Source: CAYRSS01 sp964426945
Lineage (GTDB): Bacteria; Planctomycetota; Phycisphaerae; UBA1845
DNA: 64,000 nucleotides
Reading direction: 5' to 3'
NCBI GenBank assembly: GCA_964426945.1
Contig: CAYRSS010000009.1
Coordinates: 1-64,000 of the forward strand
Shown: positions 35,598-45,502 of the stretch, piece by piece
How the letters are laid out: each line of letters begins with the position of its first letter
Position numbering within the stretch: the stretch's first letter is position 1
The notes under the pieces: model-generated
Databases searched by the model: none
Told to the model about the DNA's origin: nothing
Seen by the model: the letters and a program-made list of their open reading frames with translations, nothing else
Program-made: the position numbers and the translations under genes

Positions 35598-35786
35598 GGC
35601 CCCCGACTCCTTCGGCCGGCCCCTTCCCGACCGCCGAAGCTTCCGATCATAGTCACATTCCGGCTGAAATTGAAAGGCGTGGAGCGTCAAACGTCGGCGG
35701 AAGGAGCGGGGTCAGGGCCGCCAAACCGGCCGACGGGCGAAAAAGACTGCCATCGGGCGGCATCGTGAGGTGCAGGCGGTCCGATT

Positions 35787-35860
35787 TACCGATGGCTGGA
35801 CTCGAACCAGCGGCCTCCTGGTCCACAGCCAGGCGCTCTAACCAACTGAGCTACATCGGC
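35787..35860 (-). tRNA. tRNA-His (anticodon GTG), atypical acceptor end
   Basis: A full cloverleaf is readable on the minus strand: acceptor GCCGATG/CATCGGT, D-arm GCTC-GAGC, anticodon arm CCTGG-CTGTGGA-CCAGG (GTG), variable AGGCC and T-arm GCTGG-TTCGAGT-CCAGC. The base before G1 is T and not G; position 72 is U, making G1-U72; and the discriminator is A73. CCA is not encoded. Canonical bacterial tRNA-His has an encoded G-1 paired with C73. It stands alone between the GntR/LacI regulator and the REC-HTH gene. Confidence 0.93.
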
Positions 35861-36024
35861 ACGCAGCGTCGGCAGGCGCAGGGCCAGCCGGTTGCGGATA
35901 ATCTTAGCTCGAAAAGGGAAGCCGTCCACCCCGTCGGGGGTGGCGGGCATGACCCATCAGGGCCGCGGGATGCGTGCGGCAGGCACGCTCCGGAGCGGCC
36001 GACCCGCCTCTCGCCTGCGTGCGG

Positions 36025-36630
36025 CTAGAGGCCGCGGAGCAGCTCCGACACCTGCAACCCGAAGGCGTTGCTGATGCGCGCCAGGGCCCAGATCGAAGCG
36101 GCGTTCTTGCCCAGTTCGACCTGCGACAATTGCGAAGTGGTCAGGTCAGTGCGGTCGGAAAGCTGGCGAAGCGTGAGGTTCTGGCCGAGGCGCTGCTCCC
36201 GGATCCGCCGACCGATGAGGCGATTCAGCTCGGACTCGTTGGTGTAGATAATGCCCATCCGCTGACAGGCACGGTCCACCGCGGAGACCAGTTCCTCCGG
36301 CCGGAATGGCTTTGCGATGTAGTCGCAACTGCCCTGGCGCATGGCCTGGGTAGCACTCTCCAGGTCCGGATAGGCGGTCATGACGAGACAACTGGTCCGC
36401 TCGTCAATGTCCTTGAGCCGCGAAACCAGGGCCGGGCCGTCGACCGTCGGCATGCGCATGTCGATCAGCGCGACCTGAAAGGACTCCTTGTCGGCGGCTT
36501 CCAGCGCCTTCTCCGGATCGGTGAATGACCGGGGCGCAAAGCCGTGATCCTCAAGCAGGAGCGAGAGCGTCTTGCAGACCGAAGGATCGTCGTCGACGAT
36601 CAGAACCTTGATGTGGTGCCGGACGGCCAT
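36025..36630 (-). CDS. Response regulator: receiver plus XRE-type HTH
   Basis: 201 residues. Residues ~7-120 are an intact receiver (VLIVDDD at 9-15, phosphoacceptor Asp57 in LIDMRMP, VMTAY, IAKPF). Residues ~135-200 are a Cro/CI-type helix-turn-helix (RIREQRLGQNLTLRQLSDRT, SQLSQVELGKNAASIWALAR). ATG 36630 is preferred, with GGAGGAG 9 nt upstream; the in-frame TTG at 36639 abuts that site. No histidine kinase is next to it. This receiver-XRE layout is uncommon compared with OmpR, NarL or NtrC types. Confidence 0.9.
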   Translation of the reverse strand: MAVRHHIKVLIVDDDPSVCKTLSLLLEDHGFAPRSFTDPEKALEAADKESFQVALIDMRMPTVDGPALVSRLKDIDERTSCLVMTAYPDLESATQAMRQGSCDYIAKPFRPEELVSAVDRACQRMGIIYTNESELNRLIGRRIREQRLGQNLTLRQLSDRTDLTTSQLSQVELGKNAASIWALARISNAFGLQVSELLRGL

Positions 36631-37197
36631 GTGGTTCAACTCCTCCCAACCGACTTCCGCGCGATTCGTACCCCCGCCTCCGCCTGCCCCGCAGACCCGT
36701 CGGACGGACCAAGTGTCCGGCCGCGGCCTCGTGTAGCGGACGGCCCCCTATGCTGAGCCTCGATCCCCCCGCGCGAAGTCACCGCTGCTACCATGCGCGA
36801 GCCCGGCTAACGGTCGCAGGCTCGGCCGGAAGCCCGCTGCCCCTGCGGGACATGGCGGCCGTTCCAGCGTGAAGCGATGACTCAAACGCCGCCTGCAACG
36901 CCGACACCGCCCAGCCGTCGCGAACGACGCGAGGGCGAGCCATGCCTCGGCGTCAAAGCCGGCGGCTCACGACTTAATCATAAGTTGGCACTTAGCAACA
37001 ATCCAGCGGAAGGCTACTATTCCGTCGTTTATTCAAGCCGCCTTGGAGCAGCCGACCGCGGCCGGGACCAGTAACGCGATCGTAAGTTCTTTTTCCAAAA
37101 TACTTTATCAGTGATGGCGCCTTCATGGGTCGCGACGCCATGCCGGCAAGCAGGCCACCCGAGGCGAGGTCAGCCGGAGGCAGGCCCCGCGCAGTCG
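36631..37197. other. Spacer with AT-rich patch
   Basis: No gene is supported. Most of it is GC-rich, but about 36970-37115 is strikingly AT-rich for this genome, with TTAATCATAAG and TTCTTTTTCCAAAATACTTT. It lies downstream of the DUF4340 gene and upstream of the REC-HTH gene (both minus), so it could hold a terminator tail, a promoter or a small RNA. I could not find a convincing -35/-10 pair at standard spacing. Confidence 0.4.
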
Positions 37198-39546
37198 TCA
37201 AGGCTTGCCGAGATCATCGAGGTCGACCGCCAGCCGGCGCGCGACGTCCGAGGGCACCAGGACCACGGCCGAACTGCCGCTCAGGTTCGCGTACACGCCG
37301 CCCTTCGGATCGCCCGGGCAGGCCCGCGCCGACACCGACAGTCGCTGCCGCTCGCCGGACTCCGATTCGACCTCCACGGCTTGCGCGGCGGGATCCAGAC
37401 CGAATTCCCCAGGCGAAGCCCCCTGCAGGACCACGTAGTGCGTGGACTTCATGTCACGCAGTTGCAGCAGCAGGTTCTGCACTTTCGAGTCGACAAGGGG
37501 CAGGTCGTGCTCGTGGGCGTAGCGCCACCCGCCGTCTGCCCGCTCGAATTCGTGGCTTAGGTCGCCCTGCCGGATCGAGAAGCGGCGCACGGTGGCCGGA
37601 TCGAAGCGCAGCAGGCTCTCCTCCAAGTACTCGCCGAACACCCCCGCCACGAACTCGCCGCCCACCCGGTAGACCAGCGCGCGATCATCGATGCGAGCGA
37701 AGTACGCGCCGTCACGCTCGCCGATCGCGAGTTCGTACGTCCGGTTGGGCGGCTGAACCTCCACCGGCACGAGCTTGGCCGGCTCCCCCTCCGCATCGCT
37801 CGCCACGGCGGAAGGATCCTCTCGCATCTCGAACTGCACCGGCGGCTTGTGTTCAACGAGCAGGTTCGCAATCGGCGCATCGAGGCCGTAGGCGCTCGAC
37901 TTGGGCTCGACGCCGACGACCGCCTCGGCACGCAGCCCGGCCAGCGCGGTGACCCAACGTGCCAGCGCATCGGCACGGACGTCCATGGCCACAGGCTCTG
38001 CAAGGCTCCACAGGCCCTGGCTGCGGACGAAGGTCAGCGCCGTCCTGCCGTCGGCAAGCCGGTTCACGCGCTCGATCGTCAGCTTCTCGACGCCCCCTGC
38101 GGGAAGGTCCAGCACGGTCAGATCGTGATACGCCTCCGGTCGTCGAAGCAACTTCTCGACATCCTGCACGCGGACCTTCGCCACGACTTCGCCGGCTCGA
38201 AGGTAAACCAGCCGCTTGGCCACCTTGTCCGTGTGCGCCCCGACAACCAGCCGCAGCGGTGTATCGCGGCCGGGCATCGCGAAAGTCACGACCGCCTGAG
38301 GCTTGTCAAAGCCGGAATCCGCCGCCTCGTCGGATTCCACGAACGCCGCAGCGGTGAGCCCTGCTACCGCGTCGAGCAGCGACTGGACGGCCTGCGCCTC
38401 GGCGGGCGTCTCCTGCGGCGAGTAGAACCACGCGCTGCCCTGTCGGGTCAGCTCGGCGCGGGCTCCGGACACTTCGATCGTCACCGCCGTGGCCGTCTGC
38501 ACCGGCTCGGAGACGACCGTCATGTCCCGCCATTCGGCCATCGACGGACGGAGCTTGTCCGTCACCGTCTTCATCAACAGACCGACGAAGGGCTCATCAC
38601 CCGCCCGGACGTAGACCTTGGTGTCCTCGCCGATCGGCGAGCGACTGGAGACACGCAGAACATGGGTCTCCGCGGTTTCTTCACTGGCCGCAGTGGCTGT
38701 GATCCGAACGGTCAGCATCGGCGCGTGGAGGCCGTAGAGCGACAGCTTGTCGGCCTGATCGTCCACCCACTTCTGCGTTCGCAGGCGGGCGACGGCAGCC
38801 ACCGCTTCGGCGACCTTGCCGGTTGCCTTCGCGCTGACCGGCGATTCCATCTCCCAGCCGCCGCCCTCGCGGCGGAAGGCGAAGGTGACATCGCCCTGGC
38901 CCCCTGCCGAGTGCTCGACGACCTCGAAGCGGGTGATCTTCTCCGGATCGAGATTCCAGATCGACGCGTCGCGATAGTCCAGCGCCCTCGCCTTGAGCAG
39001 CGTGTCCGGGCGGACTTCGACCGTGGCGACGAGGTCGCTGCCGCTGCGGCGGACGTAGGACTCGCGGGCTCCGACGGGCGATCCGACTTCGATGGTGATC
39101 GGCTCGCCTTCCGCCGGCGTAAACGTGACAGTGATCGCCGGGGCGTCAAGCCCGAACGTGGCCGCCGACTGCCCGCCTTCGCCGATCGTCTGCGATACTT
39201 TGTACTTCGCGCGAAGCAGCCGATCGGCCAACGACCGCATGTCCCAGGTGGCCACGCGGGTTTCGAGGGGCGCAGTCATGCGCCATATCTCCTCGGCGCT
39301 GTCCGCGGCCGATTGGCGTTCGAACACCCACTCGGCCGACTCGCCGGCGCGCCGACAGGCGATGCGATTGACCTGCTCCGGCGCGTCGGGCACGAGCTCC
39401 GCAGCGAGCGCGTCATCGAGATAGGTCGGCTCGGTGGAGGCGTTCTCGTTCGTCGGCGCCACCTCGGGCTCGGATCGCGAGATGAAAAGACCGGCCAGCA
39501 GACAACCGAATACCACCAGCAGAAGGATCGTTGTTTTGGTGCTCAT
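37198..39546 (-). CDS. DUF4340 protein of a Gld-like ABC cluster
   Basis: About 782 residues. One N-terminal membrane helix (TTILLLVVFGCLLAGLFIS) anchors a long extracytoplasmic part built of repeated ~150-residue units with the pattern [YF]GLD-xP-x-[AV] (FGLDAPAITVTF, YGLHAPMLTVRI, FDKPQAVVTFA, YGLDAPIANLL, FGLDPAAQAVEV), the DUF4340 signature. It is the last gene of an operon behind an ABC ATPase, an ABC-2 permease and a GldG-like protein. ATG 39546 is chosen because it directly precedes the membrane helix; the GTG at 39597 would overlap the preceding gene. Function is unknown but tied to that exporter. Confidence 0.88.
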   Translation of the reverse strand: MSTKTTILLLVVFGCLLAGLFISRSEPEVAPTNENASTEPTYLDDALAAELVPDAPEQVNRIACRRAGESAEWVFERQSAADSAEEIWRMTAPLETRVATWDMRSLADRLLRAKYKVSQTIGEGGQSAATFGLDAPAITVTFTPAEGEPITIEVGSPVGARESYVRRSGSDLVATVEVRPDTLLKARALDYRDASIWNLDPEKITRFEVVEHSAGGQGDVTFAFRREGGGWEMESPVSAKATGKVAEAVAAVARLRTQKWVDDQADKLSLYGLHAPMLTVRITATAASEETAETHVLRVSSRSPIGEDTKVYVRAGDEPFVGLLMKTVTDKLRPSMAEWRDMTVVSEPVQTATAVTIEVSGARAELTRQGSAWFYSPQETPAEAQAVQSLLDAVAGLTAAAFVESDEAADSGFDKPQAVVTFAMPGRDTPLRLVVGAHTDKVAKRLVYLRAGEVVAKVRVQDVEKLLRRPEAYHDLTVLDLPAGGVEKLTIERVNRLADGRTALTFVRSQGLWSLAEPVAMDVRADALARWVTALAGLRAEAVVGVEPKSSAYGLDAPIANLLVEHKPPVQFEMREDPSAVASDAEGEPAKLVPVEVQPPNRTYELAIGERDGAYFARIDDRALVYRVGGEFVAGVFGEYLEESLLRFDPATVRRFSIRQGDLSHEFERADGGWRYAHEHDLPLVDSKVQNLLLQLRDMKSTHYVVLQGASPGEFGLDPAAQAVEVESESGERQRLSVSARACPGDPKGGVYANLSGSSAVVLVPSDVARRLAVDLDDLGKP

Positions 39547-39578
39547 GACTGATCGGCGAGCCAGCGAGCTGCCCGCCC

Positions 39579-41738
39579 CTATCTCCTCCTGATCCACCAG
39601 GCGACGCCCCCGGCCAGCAGCGCTACCGCGGGCCAGGCGAACACGGTCACGCCCTTGACGACCTGACGGGTAGATTCGTCGGGGATCTCCAGCACGGCTT
39701 GTTCGATCGGCGTGCCTACGTTCATGATCTGAGTATTGTCGTTGAGCCAGTGCAATGCGTTCAGCACGAGCAGCACGTTGCCGGGGTAGCGCAATCTGGC
39801 GGAAATCCCCTGCGCGTCCAGAACCGGGAAAGACGCGGCGGCGAATGCGTCGGTCGCGAAGTCGTCGCTGCCGACCAGCACCATCTTCGCGCCGTCCTTC
39901 TCTGCGGCGACGGCCAGCGTGAACGGGCCCTCCAGGTCACCTTCGACCTTGGTGATGAACTCGGATCTCGCCTGCTCCTGGTACTTGAGGACGTTCTGCG
40001 CGCCCCAGATTCCATCCAGGCTGGGCTGCGTGATCAGCGGCGTAACCGTCACGCCCGTAGGCGGCGTCGCAGCAGTAACAATCGGCGCACACATCGGGAG
40101 AAACAGCCGCCGGGCCGTGGGCGAGCTGACGATCGGATGATCGCCCGTGGTGACGCGCGTCGCCTCCGACATGACCACCTGGTCGCCGCCGAAGAAGTAC
40201 TTGCCGGGTGCGACGCTGCGGGCAAAAAGCAGGAGCGTGCCGAGATCGAGTTTCACGCCCCAGGCGGATTCGAGGTATTCGTTGAATTCGTAGTTGCCGG
40301 GGAGCAGGAACTCGCCCGTCTGCTGACCGGGAACCCAGCCAGCCATGAACATCGCGCGGCCGGAAGCCGCGATGGCCTCGGTGACAATGCGCTGATCGGC
40401 CTCGCTGAAGGGCGGCTCCTGCGGTGGCTGACCGAACGGCCCCGGCTCGGGCGGGATGGGGCGACGAACGACATAGATCGTGCGCGTCGGCGCCGGATCA
40501 AGCGGCGGCATGGTCTTCTGCGTCTGAAGGTCCCATTCGCTTACGACGAAGTTCGCGTCCTCAAGCCGCTCGCGGAGCTGGCGCATGATCGCGGGCGGCT
40601 GGCCCGGGAACATGCCGCCGAGAAACAGCGGCGGCCCGCCGTAACGCACGAAAACCACCGCCGTCCGCTCCTCACTCGTCGCCCGCAGGATCGCCGAGGT
40701 GACAGCCTCTTCCCCCTTGAAAGCCAGCGACTGGAATTTCGTGGTGGGCGGCGGCCCGCCGGGCATGGCGGCCGTCCAGACGTCGACGAAGTCCACCACG
40801 ACAGCGTCCGAGTCGGTCGTGACAAGGATCGCGTTGCTGAGGCTGTCGAGACCCTCCAGAATCCGCTCATAGGGCAGCGCCGGCAGCTCGTCCGCTGCGG
40901 CCTGGGCCTCGCGTAGCTTGCCCGACAGCGCGAAGTACCGGGCCGACGCCTCGCGCAGAAACTTCGCCTGCGCCTCGGGCAGCTCTGCGTTTCCTGCGAC
41001 CTGCGCGGATCCGAAACGCCCGAGCTTGTCGAGCATGTCGAGGAAGTTGCGATACCCGGTCTTCACGTTTTGTATCGCCGCCGCGTAGGCCGGCGGGGTC
41101 TCTTCGAGGTTGATACGGATGCCGTCGTTGAGACGACCCAGCATCGTGCTGTATTCGGCCAGAAACGCCTCGACCTGCGCAATCGGCGATACCTCACCGC
41201 CGATCCCCCCGCCGCCAAGACCGGATGCGAGTTCGAGTTCCGACTGAATCAGCGTGCCGACCTCGGGGGCGAGTTCCTTCTCGAAACGCTCGATCTGAAC
41301 CTTGTGCGCAGCCACGGCGTCGGCGAACCGCGGCAGCTCCGCGATCTCCCGCAGGCGGACCTTGTACTTCTCGACGTCCTTGAGCGGATTGATCCACTCC
41401 ACGTCGATCTTCGAGCGGTTGGCTGCCTCGTAGAGACCCAGCAGATCCCACACCGCCTGTCGGAAGCGACCCTGGTCCTCATCTTCGCGGTCGGTCTCGA
41501 AGTAGAACGACGTCAGCCGGACGTTTGGCTTCAGCCCGTCGATCAGGCGCTCTGTGGGCTCGCTGAGCGCGGACACGCCCGTCGAACTCAGGCTCCAGCG
41601 CGTCGAGTAGGTGAAGCCGAAGTATTGCAGCAGCCCGGCGATGCCCAGCATCAGCAGGATCGACACGAGCACGTTGGCCCCGACCTTCAGCCGCCGACCG
41701 GCCGCGGTGGGCGTGCCGGGTTCATGACCTACCGCCAT
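39579..41738 (-). CDS. GldG-like ABC-type auxiliary transport protein
   Basis: 719 residues. An N-terminal membrane helix (VGANVLVSILLMLGIAGLLQ) and a C-terminal one (VTVFAWPAVALLAGGVAWWI then RRR) flank a large extracytoplasmic region resembling GldG/IftA-like proteins (YSTRWSLSSTGVSALSEPTE near the start, KPNVRLTSFYF). It overlaps the permease gene by 10 bp, so the two are translationally coupled; GGAG lies 8 nt upstream of the ATG. In Bacteroidetes GldF/GldG with GldA support gliding, but in planctomycetes the role of such clusters is not known. Confidence 0.87.
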   Translation of the reverse strand: MAVGHEPGTPTAAGRRLKVGANVLVSILLMLGIAGLLQYFGFTYSTRWSLSSTGVSALSEPTERLIDGLKPNVRLTSFYFETDREDEDQGRFRQAVWDLLGLYEAANRSKIDVEWINPLKDVEKYKVRLREIAELPRFADAVAAHKVQIERFEKELAPEVGTLIQSELELASGLGGGGIGGEVSPIAQVEAFLAEYSTMLGRLNDGIRINLEETPPAYAAAIQNVKTGYRNFLDMLDKLGRFGSAQVAGNAELPEAQAKFLREASARYFALSGKLREAQAAADELPALPYERILEGLDSLSNAILVTTDSDAVVVDFVDVWTAAMPGGPPPTTKFQSLAFKGEEAVTSAILRATSEERTAVVFVRYGGPPLFLGGMFPGQPPAIMRQLRERLEDANFVVSEWDLQTQKTMPPLDPAPTRTIYVVRRPIPPEPGPFGQPPQEPPFSEADQRIVTEAIAASGRAMFMAGWVPGQQTGEFLLPGNYEFNEYLESAWGVKLDLGTLLLFARSVAPGKYFFGGDQVVMSEATRVTTGDHPIVSSPTARRLFLPMCAPIVTAATPPTGVTVTPLITQPSLDGIWGAQNVLKYQEQARSEFITKVEGDLEGPFTLAVAAEKDGAKMVLVGSDDFATDAFAAASFPVLDAQGISARLRYPGNVLLVLNALHWLNDNTQIMNVGTPIEQAVLEIPDESTRQVVKGVTVFAWPAVALLAGGVAWWIRRR

Positions 41739-42505
41739 CGTCGAAACTCCAGCACCTTGACCGCGAAGAAAAGGAACGCCAGCGTCGTCGTCGCGAAGTA
41801 CGCCAGGTGATTGAGATCAACCAGCCCGCGGACGAAGTCGCGGAAGTGACTCTGCACAGAAAGGTGCTGAAGCAGGGTCCGCGACCACGGCGTGGTCACG
41901 ACCTGGGCCAGCCCTTCGAACGCGAAGGTCATCATGGCGAGCAGGATGACGCTCAGGATACCGGCGACCACCTGGTGGCGTGTACAAGCGGAGAAGAAGA
42001 GCGTGACTGCGATGAACAGCGCCCCTACCAGCGTCCAGCCGAGGTAGTGACAGAACAGCAGCTTGACGTCAACGGAGCCGTATTGCGCAAGGATCAGGGG
42101 ATAGATCAGCAGCGCCGCCAGCATGATCGCGTAGAACAGCATCGCGCCGATGAACTTGCCCAGGACCATGCCCACTTCGCTGACGGGCGCCGTCATCATC
42201 GTCTCGATCGTGCCGCTGCGAAGCTCGTCGCTCAGCAGTCGCATGGTCAGCAGAGGCAGCAGCACGGCGAGAATCACCAGCATCCACGGATCGCCCATCG
42301 CGCGAAGCGAGGCGTCCCCACCCGCCCTGAACACGCCGAGCGAGAACGCCAGGCCGGTCAGGAACAGGAACACCCCCATGCCCGCGTATGCGATGGGCGA
42401 CACGAAGAACGCCAGAAACTCACGCTGGGCGATGATGATCGCCCCGGAAAGCCCGCCGCCCGCGGCGGGCGCCGGGGTCATGGTCGGATTGCCGACAGCA
42501 CTCAT
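41729..42505 (-). CDS. ABC-2 type permease (GldF-like)
   Basis: 258 residues with six membrane helices (for example FFVSPIAYAGMGVFLFLTGL, WMLVILAVLLPLLTMRLLSD, GAMLFYAIMLAALLIYPLIL). RLLSDELRSGTIETMMTAPV is the classic ABC-2 permease loop that contacts the ATPase. The start is ATG 42505 with GGAG 8 nt upstream; a GTG at 42514 is less likely. It sits 39 bp after the ATPase gene and overlaps the GldG-like gene. Confidence 0.92.
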   Translation of the reverse strand: MSAVGNPTMTPAPAAGGGLSGAIIIAQREFLAFFVSPIAYAGMGVFLFLTGLAFSLGVFRAGGDASLRAMGDPWMLVILAVLLPLLTMRLLSDELRSGTIETMMTAPVSEVGMVLGKFIGAMLFYAIMLAALLIYPLILAQYGSVDVKLLFCHYLGWTLVGALFIAVTLFFSACTRHQVVAGILSVILLAMMTFAFEGLAQVVTTPWSRTLLQHLSVQSHFRDFVRGLVDLNHLAYFATTTLAFLFFAVKVLEFRRWR

Positions 42506-42544
42506 ACGGCTCACTCCGTGAGGTCCACACCCGCCGGCCGCGCT

Positions 42545-43510
<966 letters not shown>

Positions 43511-43677
43511 ACGCGCAGGTCCGTTGGCCGCTGGTCAGGAATCACACTGTCGCCGAGGCCCGACGGCGAGCGGCGCGAGGGTTCTCGGCGAGGGCCGCGT
43601 TGTACAGAAGGCCCGTCGAACGTGTCAAGCACCCCGGGGGGCTATGGGTCGCGGGCGCTCGTCGGGGGACGAGTGGC

Positions 43678-45324
43678 TCACACGGCGCCCAGCAACCCGA
43701 GCACTTTCAAGCCCAGCCGTTGCCCCGTTTCGCTCTCCTCGTCAAGGATCATGGCCCCGTGCTGCGTGAGCAGCGGCGCGTGGATGTGGTACCGCGCCCG
43801 GGCCAGCAACCGCGCGTTGGGGGCCACGCGGCCTGCCTGGTCGAGCACGTCGATCACCGTGCGATGATCCGGAAGGGTCACCACGATCGCCCGGGCCTCG
43901 GGGGCCGCGAGACGGTGCAGCACGAACTCGTGGGTGGCATCCCCGAGTTCCGCGGGCAGGCCGCCGGCGCGGGCGGCCGCGACCGTCTGCGGGTTCAAGT
44001 CGATCACCGCAACCGGAACGCCGCGGGCCCGCAGTTCTGAAACCACGCCCTGACCGGCGGGGCCGTAGCCCACGACGATGACGTGGTTCTCCAGCCGGTC
44101 AGCCGCTTCGCTGGCGACGTCTCGATCGACGAGGCGCAGCCCGAGTCGCCGGGCGAAGCGCTCCACCGCCGCACCGACCCTTGATGAGCCGGCAACCAGG
44201 AACGGCGTGAGAATCAACGTAGCCAGCGTCACGGAGATCATCAGCCTGAACGAAGTCTCCGGCAGCAGGCCGCTGTCACTCGCCATCTGAGCCAGGACGA
44301 AGGAGAACTCGCCGAGCTGACCGAGGCAGATGCCGGTCGCGATGGCATGGCGAAGCGGCATCCGAAACAGCAGCGCCACAACCCACACCACTGCGGCCTT
44401 GCCGATCACCACCGCCGGAACGACCGCCGCCAGCCACTGCCAGTGGGCGATCAGCCACGCCAAGTCGCCCAGCGTGCCGATGACGGCGAAGAAAATCGTC
44501 AGAAAGAGCGTGCGGAGCACCCCCACGTCGGCCTGAATGCCCGTCGAGTAGGGCGATTCGGCCAGGAGGATCCCTGCGGCGAAAGCGCCCAGCGCCGGCG
44601 ACAGCCCCAGCGACGCCGCGGCCCAGCAGGACGCCAGGCAGGTCGTCACCGCCAGGAGGATCGGTAGCTCACGGTTTTTCACGAGCGCCGCGGCGGTGAA
44701 GATCCGCGGCAGAACCACGATGGTGAGGAGGTACACGCCGACGATCAGGACCGCCATGAGTCCCGCGTTCTTGAGCAGGCCGCCGAAGATCTGCCACGCG
44801 GTCCCCCCGCCGCCCGCCGACGCCAGAAAAAGCATGAGCGGGATCACCGCCATGTCCTGCAGGAGCGAGATTCCCAGCGAGACGCGGGCGTGGATGCTCT
44901 CGATCTCCGCGCGGTCGATGAACACGCGGAGCATGCACGCCGTGCCGCTCGCGGCGACAATCAGGCCAATGGCCCCGCCCTCCAACAGCGGCCGTCCCAG
45001 TGCCACGCAGATCCCGAGCGTCAGCAGCGCCGTGCCAGCCAACTGGGCCGATCCGCCGCCAAGGGCAACCGCGCCGAGACTTCGCAACTGCCGCCACGAA
45101 AAGGTCAGCCCGATGGTGAAAAGCAGCAGCGCGACCCCGATGTCGGCCATCTGGGTCAGGTGTTGGCCATGGTGGATCACATTGAATGCGCCCGGACCCA
45201 GGAGCGTGCCGGCGAGCAGGTAGCCGAGAATGGCGCTCTGACCGAGGCGCTCGAGGATGAGTCCCAGCAGCATGGCTGCCGCGAGAAGCACCACGATGTC
45301 GCCAATGGCGGTCCACATGTCCAT
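43678..45324 (-). CDS. Cation:proton antiporter with TrkA-N domain (KefB/KefC type)
   Basis: About 548 residues. Residues ~1-385 are a CPA2 antiporter domain with about 12 helices (AILGYLLAGTLLGPGAF, DIGVALLLFTIGLTFS). A Rossmann TrkA-N domain follows (NHVIVVGYGPAGQGVVSELR, VIDLNPQTVAAARAGG). It probably exchanges K+ for H+ under nucleotide or thiol control. CAGGG lies 9 nt upstream of ATG 45324, which I prefer; ATG 45333 abuts that site, and the further open frame to 45525 runs into pdxJ. It is divergent from the pdxJ operon. Confidence 0.92.
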   Translation of the reverse strand: MDMWTAIGDIVVLLAAAMLLGLILERLGQSAILGYLLAGTLLGPGAFNVIHHGQHLTQMADIGVALLLFTIGLTFSWRQLRSLGAVALGGGSAQLAGTALLTLGICVALGRPLLEGGAIGLIVAASGTACMLRVFIDRAEIESIHARVSLGISLLQDMAVIPLMLFLASAGGGGTAWQIFGGLLKNAGLMAVLIVGVYLLTIVVLPRIFTAAALVKNRELPILLAVTTCLASCWAAASLGLSPALGAFAAGILLAESPYSTGIQADVGVLRTLFLTIFFAVIGTLGDLAWLIAHWQWLAAVVPAVVIGKAAVVWVVALLFRMPLRHAIATGICLGQLGEFSFVLAQMASDSGLLPETSFRLMISVTLATLILTPFLVAGSSRVGAAVERFARRLGLRLVDRDVASEAADRLENHVIVVGYGPAGQGVVSELRARGVPVAVIDLNPQTVAAARAGGLPAELGDATHEFVLHRLAAPEARAIVVTLPDHRTVIDVLDQAGRVAPNARLLARARYHIHAPLLTQHGAMILDEESETGQRLGLKVLGLLGAV

Positions 45325-45426
45325 GACGGGCATCCCTGCACCGGGCCTGCTGCAATTCGGCGTGAGCGGGTTATCCACGACGCCCGCGCGAACCGCAAGC
45401 GTCAGGCGGCCTTCGACCGGGGTTTC

Positions 45427-45455
45427 TCGACCGAGGGCCGCGGGTTCCGTATAAT
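45427..45455 (+). promoter_or_regulatory. Promoter of the pdxJ operon
   Basis: TCGACC (45427-45432), 17-bp spacer, and a consensus TATAAT (45450-45455), ending 47 bp upstream of the pdxJ ATG, in the 178-bp divergent spacer with the antiporter gene. Confidence 0.6.
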
Positions 45456-45502
45456 CTGACGCTGAGTTGGTTGGATCGCATGACCCCAGGGGACCGCACC
45501 AT

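Noticed and set aside
36877..37074. Short plus-strand frame in the AT-rich spacer
   Set aside because: No ribosome-binding site and no sensible composition; it appears to be chance.
37849..39552. Long plus-strand frame opposite the DUF4340 gene
   Set aside because: Shadow frame; the DUF4340 repeats on the minus strand are clear.
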